Shown: positions 22,944-31,155 of the stretch, one piece after another
Layout: each line of letters opens with the position of its first letter
Numbering within the stretch: position 1 is the stretch's first letter
NCBI GenBank assembly: GCA_039649115.1
Contig: JBBWZQ010000310.1
Span: 1 to 64,000, forward strand
Length of the DNA: 64,000 nucleotides
Direction: 5' to 3'
Source: DATEJJ01 sp039649115
GTDB taxonomy: Bacteria; Actinomycetota; Actinomycetes; Mycobacteriales; Micromonosporaceae
The notes under the pieces: generated by a model
What the model saw: only the letters and a program-made list of their open reading frames with translations
Databases searched by the model: none
What the model was told of the DNA's origin: nothing
Made by a program: the position numbers and the translations under genes

Positions 22944-23609
22944 GTGACCGTTGCTCGCCAGCTCCACCGCCTCGGCGATGAGGATCCGCTGCTCAGCCTG
23001 GCGGAGGCCGCCGAGCGGGCTGGCCTGAAGAAGGGGACGTGGCAGTCGTACGTGAGCCGGAGGTATGCCCCGCCGCCGGACGACCCGGACGACACCGATA
23101 CCGACGGAACGCCGATCGACAAGTTCCGGAGGCGGCCCCAGTGGCGCGCATCCACGGTCGACAGGTTCAGGGAGCACAGGCTGGGCCAGGGCCGGCGCAC
23201 AGATCTGGACGACCGGAAGAAGGAGCGGCGGGAGCGGCGAGCGGCGGAGCTGGCGGAGCCGCTGGCCGAGCCTACGCCGGTAGTGGCCGACTGGCTGGAG
23301 ACCAACCACCGTGCCCTCCTTGCCGTGGCCGAGGAGCTCGTTGATCATCGCGATGCGCTGGTGGCGGTCGCGCCTCGTCCCGAGGAAGTGGCCGACGCGA
23401 TCGACGCCGCGGGGCTCCATATGAGCCGCCAGCCGTCGAGGGCGCTCGCGAGTGCCATTTCGTACGCGATGGGGCTCCTGACGCCCGAAACGCTCGCGCG
23501 GCTCCCGGAGGACTCGCAGGTGGCACTGGTTGTCAGGCGCTATCGCCGTCTGCGCGACGAATTCGAGCAGATTAGGCCGAAGATCGGCGGCGCGAGTGAA
23601 GCTGGCTGA
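22944..23609 (+). CDS. HTH protein, MerR/excisionase-like N-terminus
   Basis: 221 residues. Residues about 17-40 (LSLAEAAERAGLKKGTWQSY) are a helix-turn-helix of the type seen in plasmid and phage DNA-binding proteins, followed by a Pro/Asp loop and WRASTVDRFRE, which fits a wing. The middle is a charged coiled region (DRKKERRERRAAELAEPLAE) and the C-terminal half is helical. A TATGTA -10-like hexamer ends 10 bp before GTG, and a purine run directly abuts the start, so the mRNA may be leaderless. It borders the iteron region and could be the iteron-binding protein (inference). The next gene overlaps its end. Confidence 0.65.
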   Translation: MTVARQLHRLGDEDPLLSLAEAAERAGLKKGTWQSYVSRRYAPPPDDPDDTDTDGTPIDKFRRRPQWRASTVDRFREHRLGQGRRTDLDDRKKERRERRAAELAEPLAEPTPVVADWLETNHRALLAVAEELVDHRDALVAVAPRPEEVADAIDAAGLHMSRQPSRALASAISYAMGLLTPETLARLPEDSQVALVVRRYRRLRDEFEQIRPKIGGASEAG

Positions 23610-24384
23610 GCTCGCCAGGAACGAGGCGCCAGCATGCTGGTCCTGGAACGTGCCGAACCTCCGACCGCAGCCCGATGTGGCCGACCTGCTTGCCAGACAC
23701 CAACTACCGCAGCGTGTCTGCTCGAACGCGGTCTCGGGTGCTCCAGCGCTCTGGCGCTTCATCGAGTTCCACGCCGGGCGCTGCGCGGTGTGCGGTGACG
23801 TCGCCGGCTTGCTCGTCGTCGACCACAAGCACGGACCCAGAACCGTTCGCGGGTGCCTCTGCCACGGCTGCAACATGCTCGAAGGACGCGGCGGCCGCGA
23901 CCTGCCGATCTTCGTCGAGTACCGCCGGCGGCATCCCGCTCTAATGCTCGGCTACTACGAGCCGTATCGCGGCAACGGCGCTAGCCAACGGGTCCTTCGC
24001 GCAGTGCACGCCGCCGCTCGTGCCCAGCGCCACCGTGAGCTGCGTGTCGCCGACATGAGCAGCTGGATCCGGCTTCTCGCTCGGAGTCGCGTCGTCCGTG
24101 CGGACAACCTCCTGCGGAGCAAGGTTCGTGAACTCGGCCAGCTGTGGCAGCGGGTTGCCGAGGGCAGCGATCAGGTAACACCACAGCTGATGCACGACCT
24201 GGCGGTGTTCCGCAAACACGCGTTCGCGCTCGCGGACGGCGAGCAACAACTTGACCTTGATCTGGTTTTGGCCCTCGTCGCGAGCCTGGGGCATGAGTAC
24301 AGGCAGCTGATGGGCGGCGCCGGGCCGCTCGTGATGGCCGCCCAGTCCGAGACGGTTGTGTGGAGTCCGCCGTGGGAGCGCTAG
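23596..24384 (+). CDS. Endonuclease VII-like HNH nuclease
   Basis: 262 residues from GTG 23596. The central part has CAVCG, then VVDHKHG and VRGCLCHGCNMLEG: two CxxC zinc knuckles around the D-H-x-H catalytic strand, as in the T4 endonuclease VII family that cleaves branched DNA. The C-terminal 140 residues are helical and unknown. It overlaps the end of the HTH gene by 14 bp, so the two are co-translated. A role in resolving recombination or replication intermediates is likely, but the fold is also used by other nucleases. Confidence 0.75.
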   Translation: MKLAELARNEAPACWSWNVPNLRPQPDVADLLARHQLPQRVCSNAVSGAPALWRFIEFHAGRCAVCGDVAGLLVVDHKHGPRTVRGCLCHGCNMLEGRGGRDLPIFVEYRRRHPALMLGYYEPYRGNGASQRVLRAVHAAARAQRHRELRVADMSSWIRLLARSRVVRADNLLRSKVRELGQLWQRVAEGSDQVTPQLMHDLAVFRKHAFALADGEQQLDLDLVLALVASLGHEYRQLMGGAGPLVMAAQSETVVWSPPWER

Positions 24385-24472
24385 AAGGCCGATGCCCTCG
24401 GTGGCGCTCCGCGTCCGGCGTTGCGGTGAGCCGGCGTCCGGCGGTCTGCTGACCTGCTGAGAGGCGCGCGCT

Positions 24473-25354
24473 CTATCCTGGCTCGCTGCCCTGTTCGTAC
24501 CCCTCGGAGTTGGGGAGTAGGGGCTCTCCCTCGACGGCCCCTGCGGGCCTCGAATCCGTGGTGGCTGCCAGCGCCGAAGCCCGGTGGCTCGCATCGCTGG
24601 TCTCGGCATCGCTGTCGGTCTGTGCCTGCGTGGCCGATGCCTTGGCCGTGCGGGAGCGGATGCGGTCCAGCTTGGCGGCGTGCTCGGCGTCGGTGATCCA
24701 CCCGTGCTGGTGGTCCTCGTGGAGTCCGGTCTCGATCTCGGCCAGGTACTCGTCATCGGTGGCGGAGGCGACCAGGTCGACGCCGCGCGCACGGCAGCCG
24801 GTCCAGACCTCGGTGCCGTTCTCGCGTGTGCGCCGGAGGCTGAGCCAGACCCAGCCGTCGTTGCCGTCGCGGGTGTCGCGGATGGTCCACACGGTGCCGT
24901 TCGGGTCGTCGGCCTGGCGGACCTGGTCGCCGGGGCGAAGCGCGGCGACCATGCGGTCGATCTCGACGGTGCGGGCGCGCAGCGCGGCGGTGACTGTTCG
25001 GTACCAGCGGGAGGTGCGCTGTCCGCGGTGGACGAGGTTGGCGTTGGCGTCGTGCTCGAGTTCGATGCGGTGCTGCTCGGTCCGGCGGTAGAGGAGGGGG
25101 AGGGATGCGTTGAACTGTTCGTGGCGCGCCTCGGCGACCTGCTCGTCGGTTTCGGCCGTGAACGTGATCGCGGACATCTCGCGCTTGTTGCGGAAGTGGA
25201 TTCGCTCGGTGCGGTCGCTCTCCCGCCAGGTGACGTCGGCGTAGGTCTTGCCGGCTTTGACCACGTCGCCGGTCAGGGTCTGGCCGGCCTTGTCGCCCCA
25301 GGTCTCGTCGCAGATGTACTCGGCGATGGTTCCGACGTCGATCGTCGTGGCCAT
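24473..25354 (-). CDS. Hypothetical protein under an inverted-repeat promoter
   Basis: 293 residues from ATG 25354 (GGGAGG upstream). Not recognised. The first 60 residues are beta-rich (DKAGQTLTGDVVKAGKTYAD), the centre has a coiled stretch (RTEQHRIELEHDANANLVHR) and a GDQVRQADDPNGTVWTIRDT segment resembling a small beta domain repeated in other element proteins. The C-terminal 60 residues are Ser/Thr/Ala-rich and disordered. A long inverted repeat lies 27-74 bp upstream. Confidence 0.65.
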   Translation of the reverse strand: MATTIDVGTIAEYICDETWGDKAGQTLTGDVVKAGKTYADVTWRESDRTERIHFRNKREMSAITFTAETDEQVAEARHEQFNASLPLLYRRTEQHRIELEHDANANLVHRGQRTSRWYRTVTAALRARTVEIDRMVAALRPGDQVRQADDPNGTVWTIRDTRDGNDGWVWLSLRRTRENGTEVWTGCRARGVDLVASATDDEYLAEIETGLHEDHQHGWITDAEHAAKLDRIRSRTAKASATQAQTDSDAETSDASHRASALAATTDSRPAGAVEGEPLLPNSEGYEQGSEPG

Positions 25355-25380
25355 GGTGTTCCTCCCTGGAGGGTCCTTTT

Positions 25381-25428
25381 TTGGCTTGCCATTTAGTCTG
25401 CCGGTGAGGCTGATAAATGGCAAGCCAA
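25381..25428. repeat. Long inverted repeat, copy 1
   Basis: Perfect 15-bp arms TTGGCTTGCCATTTA (25381-25395) and TAAATGGCAAGCCAA (25414-25428), 18-nt spacer, followed by AATAATCCATGATTCTT. It sits directly upstream of the 25354 gene and is closely related to the repeat at 26604-26657. Confidence 0.8.
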
Positions 25429-25529
25429 TAATCCATGATTCTTTGTCGGGTGGTCGGCCCGCGGAAGGAAGCACGCCGCGGCGTGACCTGCGGTCGTCCC
25501 GTGGGGGCCTGCCGAAAAGGTGTGGGGGA

Positions 25530-26114
25530 TCAGGTGGCGTCGGTAGCCCGGAGGCGCTCGCGGTCGCGCAGTGCTGGTGGAAGGTGGTCGGGTCCGTCGA
25601 GGACGCTGTCGCAGACGACGTGCCGGGCGAGCATGTCTGGAGCGAGTGCACCGACGGTCTCCAGTGACAGGGCCAGGCGGGCGAGGTCGACCGCGATGGG
25701 GTCGTTGTCGACGCCGAAGACGCACTCCAGGATGACCCGGGGCATGACGGCGAGGATGAGGTCGCCGGAGGGCTCGCGGCCGCCGATCAGGCGGGCGGCG
25801 TAGGCGTGCGACAGCAGGCGGGCGGCGTGCACGAGCATGATGCCGGCGCCGCAGGCCGGGTCGATCGCGACGATCCGCATGACCTGTTCCGGCTCGGGGC
25901 CGAGCTGGTCGAGGCCCAGCTGGGTGGCGAAGCGGGTGAGGAACCGGGCGAGGGGTTCCGGGGTGTAGTAGGCGGCCTGGTCCTTGCGGGTGGCCTGGCC
26001 CATCATCTGCTGGTAGACCGTGCCGAGTTCTTCCGCGCCGACGGTCTCGTAGTCGCACAGGGCGCGCTGGTACACGATGTCGGCGGTGATCCCGGTGGCG
26101 GCCGCGGCGGTCAC
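25530..26114 (-). CDS. N6-adenine methylase-like protein lacking motif IV
   Basis: 194 residues from GTG 26114, overlapping the upstream stop. AAYYTPEPLARFL (47-59) and IDPACGAGIMLVHAARLL (84-101) are motif X and SAM-binding motif I of gamma-class adenine methyltransferases, then FGVDNDPIAVDLARLAL (motif II). The catalytic (N/D)PPY motif should follow but the protein ends first, so it is either truncated or a SAM-binding helper. The stop is about 100 bp before the inverted repeat of the next unit. Confidence 0.7.
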   Translation of the reverse strand: MTAAAATGITADIVYQRALCDYETVGAEELGTVYQQMMGQATRKDQAAYYTPEPLARFLTRFATQLGLDQLGPEPEQVMRIVAIDPACGAGIMLVHAARLLSHAYAARLIGGREPSGDLILAVMPRVILECVFGVDNDPIAVDLARLALSLETVGALAPDMLARHVVCDSVLDGPDHLPPALRDRERLRATDAT

Positions 26115-26572
26115 GACCGCCGTCCGCGACGGTGGTAGTCGGTCTTCTCGCAGCGGTAGACGTGCTGGAAGCCGGCCTGCTTGGCCGTGATCGGGTCGGG
26201 GTACGGGCCGGCCCACACCTTGCAGCCGGTGGTCGGGCACTGCCAGTACCACTCGTCCCTGGCGGTCGCGCCGAGGTTGACGAGCTGGCTGCGTTGCCAG
26301 TCCATGTAGGTCGTGCGGGGGCGGCGGCTGCGCTGCGGGACTGGCTCGGCGGCCGGGTCGGCGTCGCCGTCGGAGGCCGTCCAGGTCATGGCGTCGGCCA
26401 GCCGGGTCGCCTCCTGCTCGTCGAGGTGCTGCTGGCGCTCGGTGATCGCCGCGAGGAAGCGCTCGAGCTCGGGGCGGATCGCGTCGCCGCAGACGTCGGC
26501 GTATCCGTACTTGTCGAGCATGTCCGCCATGTCGCTGGCGCACATGTCCAGGTCGATCGGGGTGGTGGGCAT
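26111..26572 (-). CDS. Hypothetical protein coupled to the methylase fragment
   Basis: 153 residues from ATG 26572 (GGGAGC upstream). Helical N-terminal half (DMADMLDKYGYADVCGDAIR, then ERQQHLDEQEATRLADAM) and a C-terminal part with WYWQCPTTGCKVW, then VYRCEKTDYHRRG, where Cys pairs could bind zinc. Overlaps the methylase start by four bases. Not recognised; a specificity or accessory protein of the methylase is possible. Confidence 0.6.
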   Translation of the reverse strand: MPTTPIDLDMCASDMADMLDKYGYADVCGDAIRPELERFLAAITERQQHLDEQEATRLADAMTWTASDGDADPAAEPVPQRSRRPRTTYMDWQRSQLVNLGATARDEWYWQCPTTGCKVWAGPYPDPITAKQAGFQHVYRCEKTDYHRRGRRS

Positions 26573-26603
26573 CTGGGTGCTCCCTGCCGGTCCGGTACCC
26601 GCC

Positions 26604-26657
26604 TTATTGGCTTGCCATTTAGTTTGCGCGACAGACTGGAAAATGGCAAGCCAATAA
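26604..26657. repeat. Long inverted repeat, copy 2, in a divergent promoter
   Basis: Perfect 17-bp arms TTATTGGCTTGCCATTT (26604-26620) and AAATGGCAAGCCAATAA (26641-26657), 20-nt spacer. It lies between the minus-strand gene at 26572 and the plus-strand gene at 26672, and is followed by CATGATTCTT as in copy 1. Confidence 0.85.
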
Positions 26658-26671
26658 GGCATGATTCTTCT

Positions 26672-26905
26672 ATGACCCGACACGACACCCGCAACTTCCG
26701 GCCCAACCCCGACTACTACCTGCCGGTGGAGTCGGCCGCCGGCGAGGCCGGCGTGAGCATGAACGTGCTGCTACAGGCGCTGCTACGGGAGTTCCTCACC
26801 GATCCAGCCGGGCGATTGGCCGCCCTGGCGCCACACCTGGAAGCGGTCGCGGCCGAAACCCCGCGCCGCGGTCGGCCGGCCGCGGCGGCGCGCCCCGCGC
26901 AGTGA
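26672..26905 (+). CDS. Small ribbon-helix-helix-like protein
   Basis: 77 residues. NPDYYLPVESAAGEAGVSMN followed by a helix (VLLQALLREFLTD) has the size and helix pattern of RHH proteins, and the C-terminus is basic and disordered. The ATG has no ribosome site and lies 15 bp after an inverted repeat, so a leaderless transcript is likely. I infer that it may bind the two long inverted repeats and repress both units. It is followed by a terminator hairpin. Confidence 0.55.
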   Translation: MTRHDTRNFRPNPDYYLPVESAAGEAGVSMNVLLQALLREFLTDPAGRLAALAPHLEAVAAETPRRGRPAAAARPAQ

Positions 26906-26915
26906 GGTCCAAAAA

Positions 26916-27008
26916 GCCCGCCGAGGTAGCGGGCCCATTCAACGGGTCTGGACGTCTCCAAGGCCCCCGGGTCCGACTACCCGCCGCCCGCCCCCAGGCC
27001 GGGTAGTC
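26916..27008. terminator. Two hairpins between convergent units
   Basis: GCCCGC (26916-26921) pairs with GCGGGC (26929-26934), preceded by an A-run that gives a U-tract on the minus strand. GACTACCCG (26975-26983) pairs with CGGGTAGTC (27000-27008). They would stop the 26672 transcript and the minus-strand 27.6 kb transcript. Confidence 0.65.
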
Positions 27009-27056
27009 GGTAGCTGGCACCCGGGAACTTTCCCCAGGTGCCGCGTGCCGGGTTGG

Positions 27057-27638
27057 TCAGGCGATCGAGCCGGCACGGCCGGTGACCCGGCCGTCGGGCA
27101 GAGCGATGACCCGGTCACAGGTCATGCACCGGTAGTGGGTGCCGTCCCATAGGCCATCGTGATCCGGGTCGACGACGTCGCCGCGCCGGGTGCAGGTTTC
27201 GAACCCGGCCTCGGTGGCGTCGTTGCCGCAGGCGCACAGCAGGCCGCCGCCGGGGCCGCGCAGGATGTACTCGCCTCCCGGTGTGGTGGAGGTGTTGTCG
27301 TCGCGGCGGTACCGGTTGATGTCCTGCCGGTAGAGCCAGTAGCCTTCCCGGCCGCCGGACAGCGCGGAGAAGTACAGGTTGACGACGGCCTGGTCGTGCT
27401 CGGGTGGTGTGGCGGGTGCGGCGTAGCCGCCGCCGAAGCGCCGGCCGGCGACGGTGTGCCAGCGGTCCCGGGCGATGTCGGCGAGCTGGCGGATCGCGTC
27501 GACCGGGTCGCCGTAGAGCCAGCTCTGGTGGTCCTGCGCGAACCAGTAGCGCAGCACCCACGCCTCGTCGGGCCCGGCGGGGGTGAGGTACCCGGCTGCG
27601 GCCGCCGGTCGGGTGTCGGTGTGGTCGGTGTTGGGCAT
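27057..27638 (-). CDS. Hypothetical zinc-ribbon protein of the accessory island
   Basis: 193 residues from ATG 27638. N-terminal half alpha/beta (WVLRYWFAQDHQSWLYGDPV, then AVVNLYFSALSGGREGYWLY), then a CACGND...CTRRGD and CMTCD pattern that could hold zinc. Not recognised. It is the only gene behind promoter module A (27656-27713), so its leader of about 60 nt contains the shared GTCGGGCTTCTGG element. Confidence 0.65.
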   Translation of the reverse strand: MPNTDHTDTRPAAAAGYLTPAGPDEAWVLRYWFAQDHQSWLYGDPVDAIRQLADIARDRWHTVAGRRFGGGYAAPATPPEHDQAVVNLYFSALSGGREGYWLYRQDINRYRRDDNTSTTPGGEYILRGPGGGLLCACGNDATEAGFETCTRRGDVVDPDHDGLWDGTHYRCMTCDRVIALPDGRVTGRAGSIA

Positions 27639-27655
27639 CGGGATTCCTTCCCGTT

Positions 27656-27713
27656 GTCGGGCTTCTGGTCGGAGTCCGGGTTGCCGACCCTCGCTCATCT
27701 ATAATGATACCCC
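27656..27713 (-). promoter_or_regulatory. Island promoter/leader module A
   Basis: Read on the plus strand: GTCGGGCTTCTGG (27656-27668), GGGTTGCCGACCCTCGCTC, then TATAATGATACCCC (27700-27713). The order and spacing match modules B-E. Here the flanking palindrome is missing. Confidence 0.65.
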
Positions 27714-27849
27714 ATGCGCCTTGGTGTGGGAAGGGTTAGCGGGTCGCTGTTCGGTGACGTCTGCCCAGGTGGCGAGGCTTTTGCGAGGCCCGCGACCGAC
27801 GGTCAGCCGGGCCCGTCGCGGGCGCCGGCCGACCGGGGGAGTGGCGGGG

Positions 27850-28764
27850 CTACTGAGTGGCGTGCCGCCGTTCGTCCCAACAGCAAGCGCCGCCGATCCA
27901 GGCGCCGCGCCAGCGGTGCGCGGTGGCGAGCGGGACCTGCTGCTGGCAGTGCAGGCAGGCCACCTGCTGCGGGGATGGCATCGCGCAGCCGGCGCAGGCC
28001 GGGCCGTCCCAGGGGTGCGACGACTCGCTGTCGGCCGGGCACGCCTCGGCCTGGAGTTCGGCGAGTGGTCGCGCGGTGCGGCAGGTGTCGCAGCGCCCCC
28101 AGGTGGCGGTCAGTGGGCCGCTGATCAGCGCATCGCAATCCACGCACACGATCCCGGCCTGGCACAGCACGTCGTAGAAGGTGTCGCTGTCGGCGACCCG
28201 CTGCCCGGCGAGGTCGCCGATCTCCCCCCAGGCCCGGGTGATCCGCACTGCGGCCCACTGGGCGTCGGTGAGGCGTCGGCTCAGTGGCCAGTCCTCATGC
28301 CCCATCAGTTCGCCCTCGACGTCGGTGGCGTCCCAGAGCGCGTATTGCCAGCCCCGCCCGGTGGCGAGGCTGTGCAGCACCGCGTACGCCCGCCTGTCGC
28401 TGAGCGCGGGCAGCATCGCCAGCAGCCCGGCCAGCGGCGGGTCCTGCACCGGTGCCTCATCGGCCGGCGCCGGCTCGACGGTGAGCAGCCGGACCGAGGC
28501 GTCCTCGTCGTCGAGGTGGCCGAAGTACAACTCGGCAGCCTCGATGTCGTCGACGGGCGGATCGGCCGGCAGGTCGGTGGCGACCTCGGCGAGCGCGGCC
28601 CAGCCGGCGCGGGCGATGCCGGCCCTGGCCCGCAGCGCCGCGTCGTAGTCGGCGAAGACCCGCACCTGCAGGCTGTGGCGTTGGTCGTGCAGGAGCACGG
28701 CGACCTCGGCGCAGACCGGGGCTGGTAACGGCGCGTCGGCCGGGGGATGGGTGAGCTGGCTCAT
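27850..28764 (-). CDS. Hypothetical multi-cysteine protein
   Basis: 304 residues. Residues about 20-98 form a domain (VLLHDQRHSLQVRVFADYDA, WAALAEVATDLPADPP, AAELYFGHLDDEDASVRLL) that recurs in the broken gene at 29389-29701. The C-terminal third carries four CxxC pairs (CVDCD, CDTC, CAGC, CLHC), enough for two zinc ribbons. ATG overlaps the upstream stop. Function unknown; the zinc ribbons suggest nucleic-acid or protein binding. Confidence 0.65.
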   Translation of the reverse strand: MSQLTHPPADAPLPAPVCAEVAVLLHDQRHSLQVRVFADYDAALRARAGIARAGWAALAEVATDLPADPPVDDIEAAELYFGHLDDEDASVRLLTVEPAPADEAPVQDPPLAGLLAMLPALSDRRAYAVLHSLATGRGWQYALWDATDVEGELMGHEDWPLSRRLTDAQWAAVRITRAWGEIGDLAGQRVADSDTFYDVLCQAGIVCVDCDALISGPLTATWGRCDTCRTARPLAELQAEACPADSESSHPWDGPACAGCAMPSPQQVACLHCQQQVPLATAHRWRGAWIGGACCWDERRHATQ

Positions 28765-29189
28765 GCCGCACCGCCGCCGTGCGCGCGGATCGCCGCGACG
28801 ATCTGCTCCAGCAGGATCCCGGCGTCGGACAAGCCGGTGGTGGCGTGCTCGCCGCCGAGCAGGTCGTCGGCTTGGCGCAGGAGCTCGGCCAGGCTGGGTG
28901 CGGGCTCGGTGTCGGTGACCTCGGTGTCGGTGACCTCACGGCCGGGCTCGGCGTCGGTGATCTCACGGCCGACGCAGTTCTGGTAGCTGGCGGGGTCCTG
29001 GTACTCGGCGTCCTGGTACTTGGCGAGCAGGTTGTCCAGGGTGTCGGTGTGCTCCCGTTCGGTGAGCGCCGACGCGGTGAACGCGGACGGATCCACGCCG
29101 AGGGCGTCGGCCAGTTCGGCGGCCGGGATGAGCGCCTGGTGTTGCTCGGTGAAGGTCCAGGTGACCAGGACCGTGGGTACGCGCTTCAT
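28761..29189 (-). CDS. Hypothetical protein, first gene behind module B
   Basis: 142 residues from ATG 29189 (GGAAGGA upstream). Compact N-terminal part (VPTVLVTWTFTEQHQALIPA, AELADALGVDPSAFTASALT), then a repetitive acidic stretch in which V/I-T-D-x-E recurs (GREVTDTEVTDTEPAP), then a C-terminal helix. Not recognised. Overlaps the 27850 gene by four bases. Confidence 0.65.
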   Translation of the reverse strand: MKRVPTVLVTWTFTEQHQALIPAAELADALGVDPSAFTASALTEREHTDTLDNLLAKYQDAEYQDPASYQNCVGREITDAEPGREVTDTEVTDTEPAPSLAELLRQADDLLGGEHATTGLSDAGILLEQIVAAIRAHGGGAA

Positions 29190-29204
29190 GGGTGTTCCTT
29201 CCAT

Positions 29205-29283
29205 GTCGGGCTTCTGGGTGTCGCTGGCCCGGTTGCCGACCAGATCCAGCACCTACAATGATACCCCAATATCCACTGTGGAC
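29205..29283 (-). promoter_or_regulatory. Island promoter/leader module B
   Basis: Read on the plus strand: GTCGGGCTTCTGG (29205-29217), CGGTTGCCGACC, TACAATGATACCCC (29254-29267) and the palindrome TCCACTGTGGA (29272-29282). It precedes the 29189 gene. Confidence 0.7.
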
Positions 29284-29388
29284 GGAAGGGGTTGGGGCGG
29301 CCACGTGCGGCGAAAGTTCCGCCCAGGAGACAGACGCCAACCCCGGTAGCGGGCGGCGGTGAGCGATCGTGCGTGGGGCTGGGGCTGC

Positions 29389-29701
29389 TCAGCCCCGGCC
29401 GTGCGCGGCCGGGTCGGCGGCGATGGGTAGGACCTGGATAGAGGCGTCCTGCTCGTGGTCGTGGGCGAAGTACAGCTCCGGCGACCAGGTCGTCATCGTC
29501 GGGCGGGGTGGCCGGCAGCTCATCGCCGACCTCGGCCAGCGAGGACCACTGGCGGCGGGCGATGCCCGCTGCCGCCCGCCGGGCGGCGTCGTAGCTGGCG
29601 TAGACCTGTATCTCGACGCCGTGGCGTTGGTCGTGCACCAGGACCGCGACCTCGGCGCCGACGGCGCCGGGGATGGATTCGATCAGGTGTGCTCGGGTCA
29701 C
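29389..29701 (-). pseudogene. Frameshifted paralogue of the 28764 protein N-terminus
   Basis: From GTG 29701 the frame reads AVLVHDQRHGVEIQVYASYD, then ARRQWSSLAEVGDELPATPP and DDDDLVAG, matching the domain of the 28764 gene. The match then continues in another frame as ELYFAHDHEQDASIQVL to a stop at 29389-29391. One base too many near GTCGCCGGAGCTG explains the shift. It lacks the zinc-ribbon part of its relative. It may be a pseudogene, a sequencing error or a programmed shift; no slippery heptamer is obvious. Confidence 0.7.
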
Positions 29702-29820
29702 GGGAGTCCGGGAATGGGGGGAGTCGGGGCGGAAGACTGCACGTGACGGTGGCCCGGCCGGGGTCACGAGGAGCAGGCCGGGGCTCGGCCCGCTGACCCC
29801 GGCCCCGCGGCGGGAACTGG

Positions 29821-31155
29821 TCACGACGCGACCGGTGGGGCGTCCGCGGATGCGTCGAACAGCGGGAACATCTCCTGGACGTAGGCGTGGGCGGCCCGCT
29901 CGCGCTGCTGGTCGCCCCAGCCCTGCGCGGCAAGGGGGCAGTTGCGTTCCCATCGGGTCAGCCCGTGCGGGCACAGCCCGCCGCGGCGACGTGCCTCGGT
30001 CGACCAGCTCGCCGAGTCCACCGAGGCCAGCAGCCCGCCCACCAGGTCCAGCGTGCGGCCTTTGACCCCGAAGCCGTGCAGGTTGCGCAGGCCCGCGGCG
30101 GCCAGCATCCGGACGATGTCGGCGGCCTCGCGCGGGCGCCGGCCGACCAGGGCGCCCACTCCGACGGGCAGCCGCTCGGCGCGCAGGTCGATGCCGGCCG
30201 CGGCGTACATCTGGACGTGGCGCAGGTACCCGGCCGCGTCGGCGGCGGTCACTACGGCGATGATGTCCAGCTCCGGCGCCATCGCCCGCAGCTCGATCAC
30301 CGAGGCGATGGTGCGCCGCTGGTGCTCGGCCTCGTCCAGACCGGTGCGTTCCAGCATCCGTGCGGCTGCCGGCCAGTCCTGCGGCGCCGCCCACACCAGG
30401 TGCCCGATCTCGGCCCGGTACCGGCGCAGGTCCGCCACGTACCGGGCCGGGTCGATGGTCCACCGCCCGTGCTCGGCGATCTCGTTGAAGCCCCGCGAGT
30501 CGATCACCCACGGGGCGGTGGCGACCGGCAGCGTGCGGGCATCGCGTAGCCGGCCGTAGGACACCAGCAGCGGCACACCCCAGGCGAAGGCGTGGGTGTC
30601 ACCGCCGAGCCATACGGTCGGCCCCGGTCCGCCCGGGGCCACCGGAACCGCCGCCGGCCGGCCGATGATCGACAACACCCGGCGCTGCTCGCCGATGGAT
30701 GCGGTGCCCTCGTACACGTCCTGGACGTACACGTCGAGGTCCCGTAGCGCCTCGTCGAGGCGGGCCAGGTAGGGCCGGGGCAGCAGCGCGTACACCTGGG
30801 CTCCCCAGTCGATGCCCAGGGCCAGGGCCTGCGCGGTCAGCTCCGGTGCGCCGATCGCGCCGGGCGCGTCGATGCGCTGGTCGTAGGGAGCCAGCACGGT
30901 GTCCGGCTCGACCAGGCCGTGGCGCCCCGACAAGACCAGCACCCGCGCCGGGCCGCGACCCTCGGCCTCGTCGAGGGCCATCAGCCGGGTCACGTTGGTC
31001 AGCGCGTGGCGGAAATGCTGTCCGAGGTACAGCTCCCGGGCCGGTGCCGGCCGGTCGGACTTGGCGCCACCGCACGGGATGACGTAGGTGATGCCGGGGT
31101 ACCCCGGCACCGGGGCCGCGAGGTCGACCTCGCCAAGGTGCGGGTGGGTGCTCAT
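29821..31155 (-). CDS. DpdA-like transglycosylase with DUF6884-like N-terminal domain
   Basis: 444 residues in two parts. Residues about 22-165 (VIPCGGAKSDRPAPARELYL, then RVLVLSGRHGLVEPDTVLAP) resemble DUF6884. Residues about 180-440 have the tRNA-guanine transglycosylase-like pattern of DpdA proteins: VIDSRGFNEI with Asp219, APQDW with Asp260, VGVGALVGRR, LHGFGVKG and SVDSASWS. DpdA-type enzymes exchange guanine in DNA for a 7-deazaguanine such as preQ0. No preQ0 biosynthesis gene is visible, so the base would have to come from the host. ATG overlaps the methyltransferase stop. It is last in an operon with a methyltransferase and a Mom-like protein, which supports a DNA-modification role. 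Confidence 0.75.
   Translation of the reverse strand: MSTHPHLGEVDLAAPVPGYPGITYVIPCGGAKSDRPAPARELYLGQHFRHALTNVTRLMALDEAEGRGPARVLVLSGRHGLVEPDTVLAPYDQRIDAPGAIGAPELTAQALALGIDWGAQVYALLPRPYLARLDEALRDLDVYVQDVYEGTASIGEQRRVLSIIGRPAAVPVAPGGPGPTVWLGGDTHAFAWGVPLLVSYGRLRDARTLPVATAPWVIDSRGFNEIAEHGRWTIDPARYVADLRRYRAEIGHLVWAAPQDWPAAARMLERTGLDEAEHQRRTIASVIELRAMAPELDIIAVVTAADAAGYLRHVQMYAAAGIDLRAERLPVGVGALVGRRPREAADIVRMLAAAGLRNLHGFGVKGRTLDLVGGLLASVDSASWSTEARRRGGLCPHGLTRWERNCPLAAQGWGDQQRERAAHAYVQEMFPLFDASADAPPVAS

Noticed and set aside
22944..23609. Integrase or excisionase of the element
   Set aside because: Only an HTH is seen; there is no tyrosine or serine recombinase signature anywhere in the window.
29186..30511. 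A 441-codon open frame on the minus strand
   Set aside because: It joins the shadow of the DpdA-like gene with the frameshifted island domain; only the part below 29701 is real sequence.
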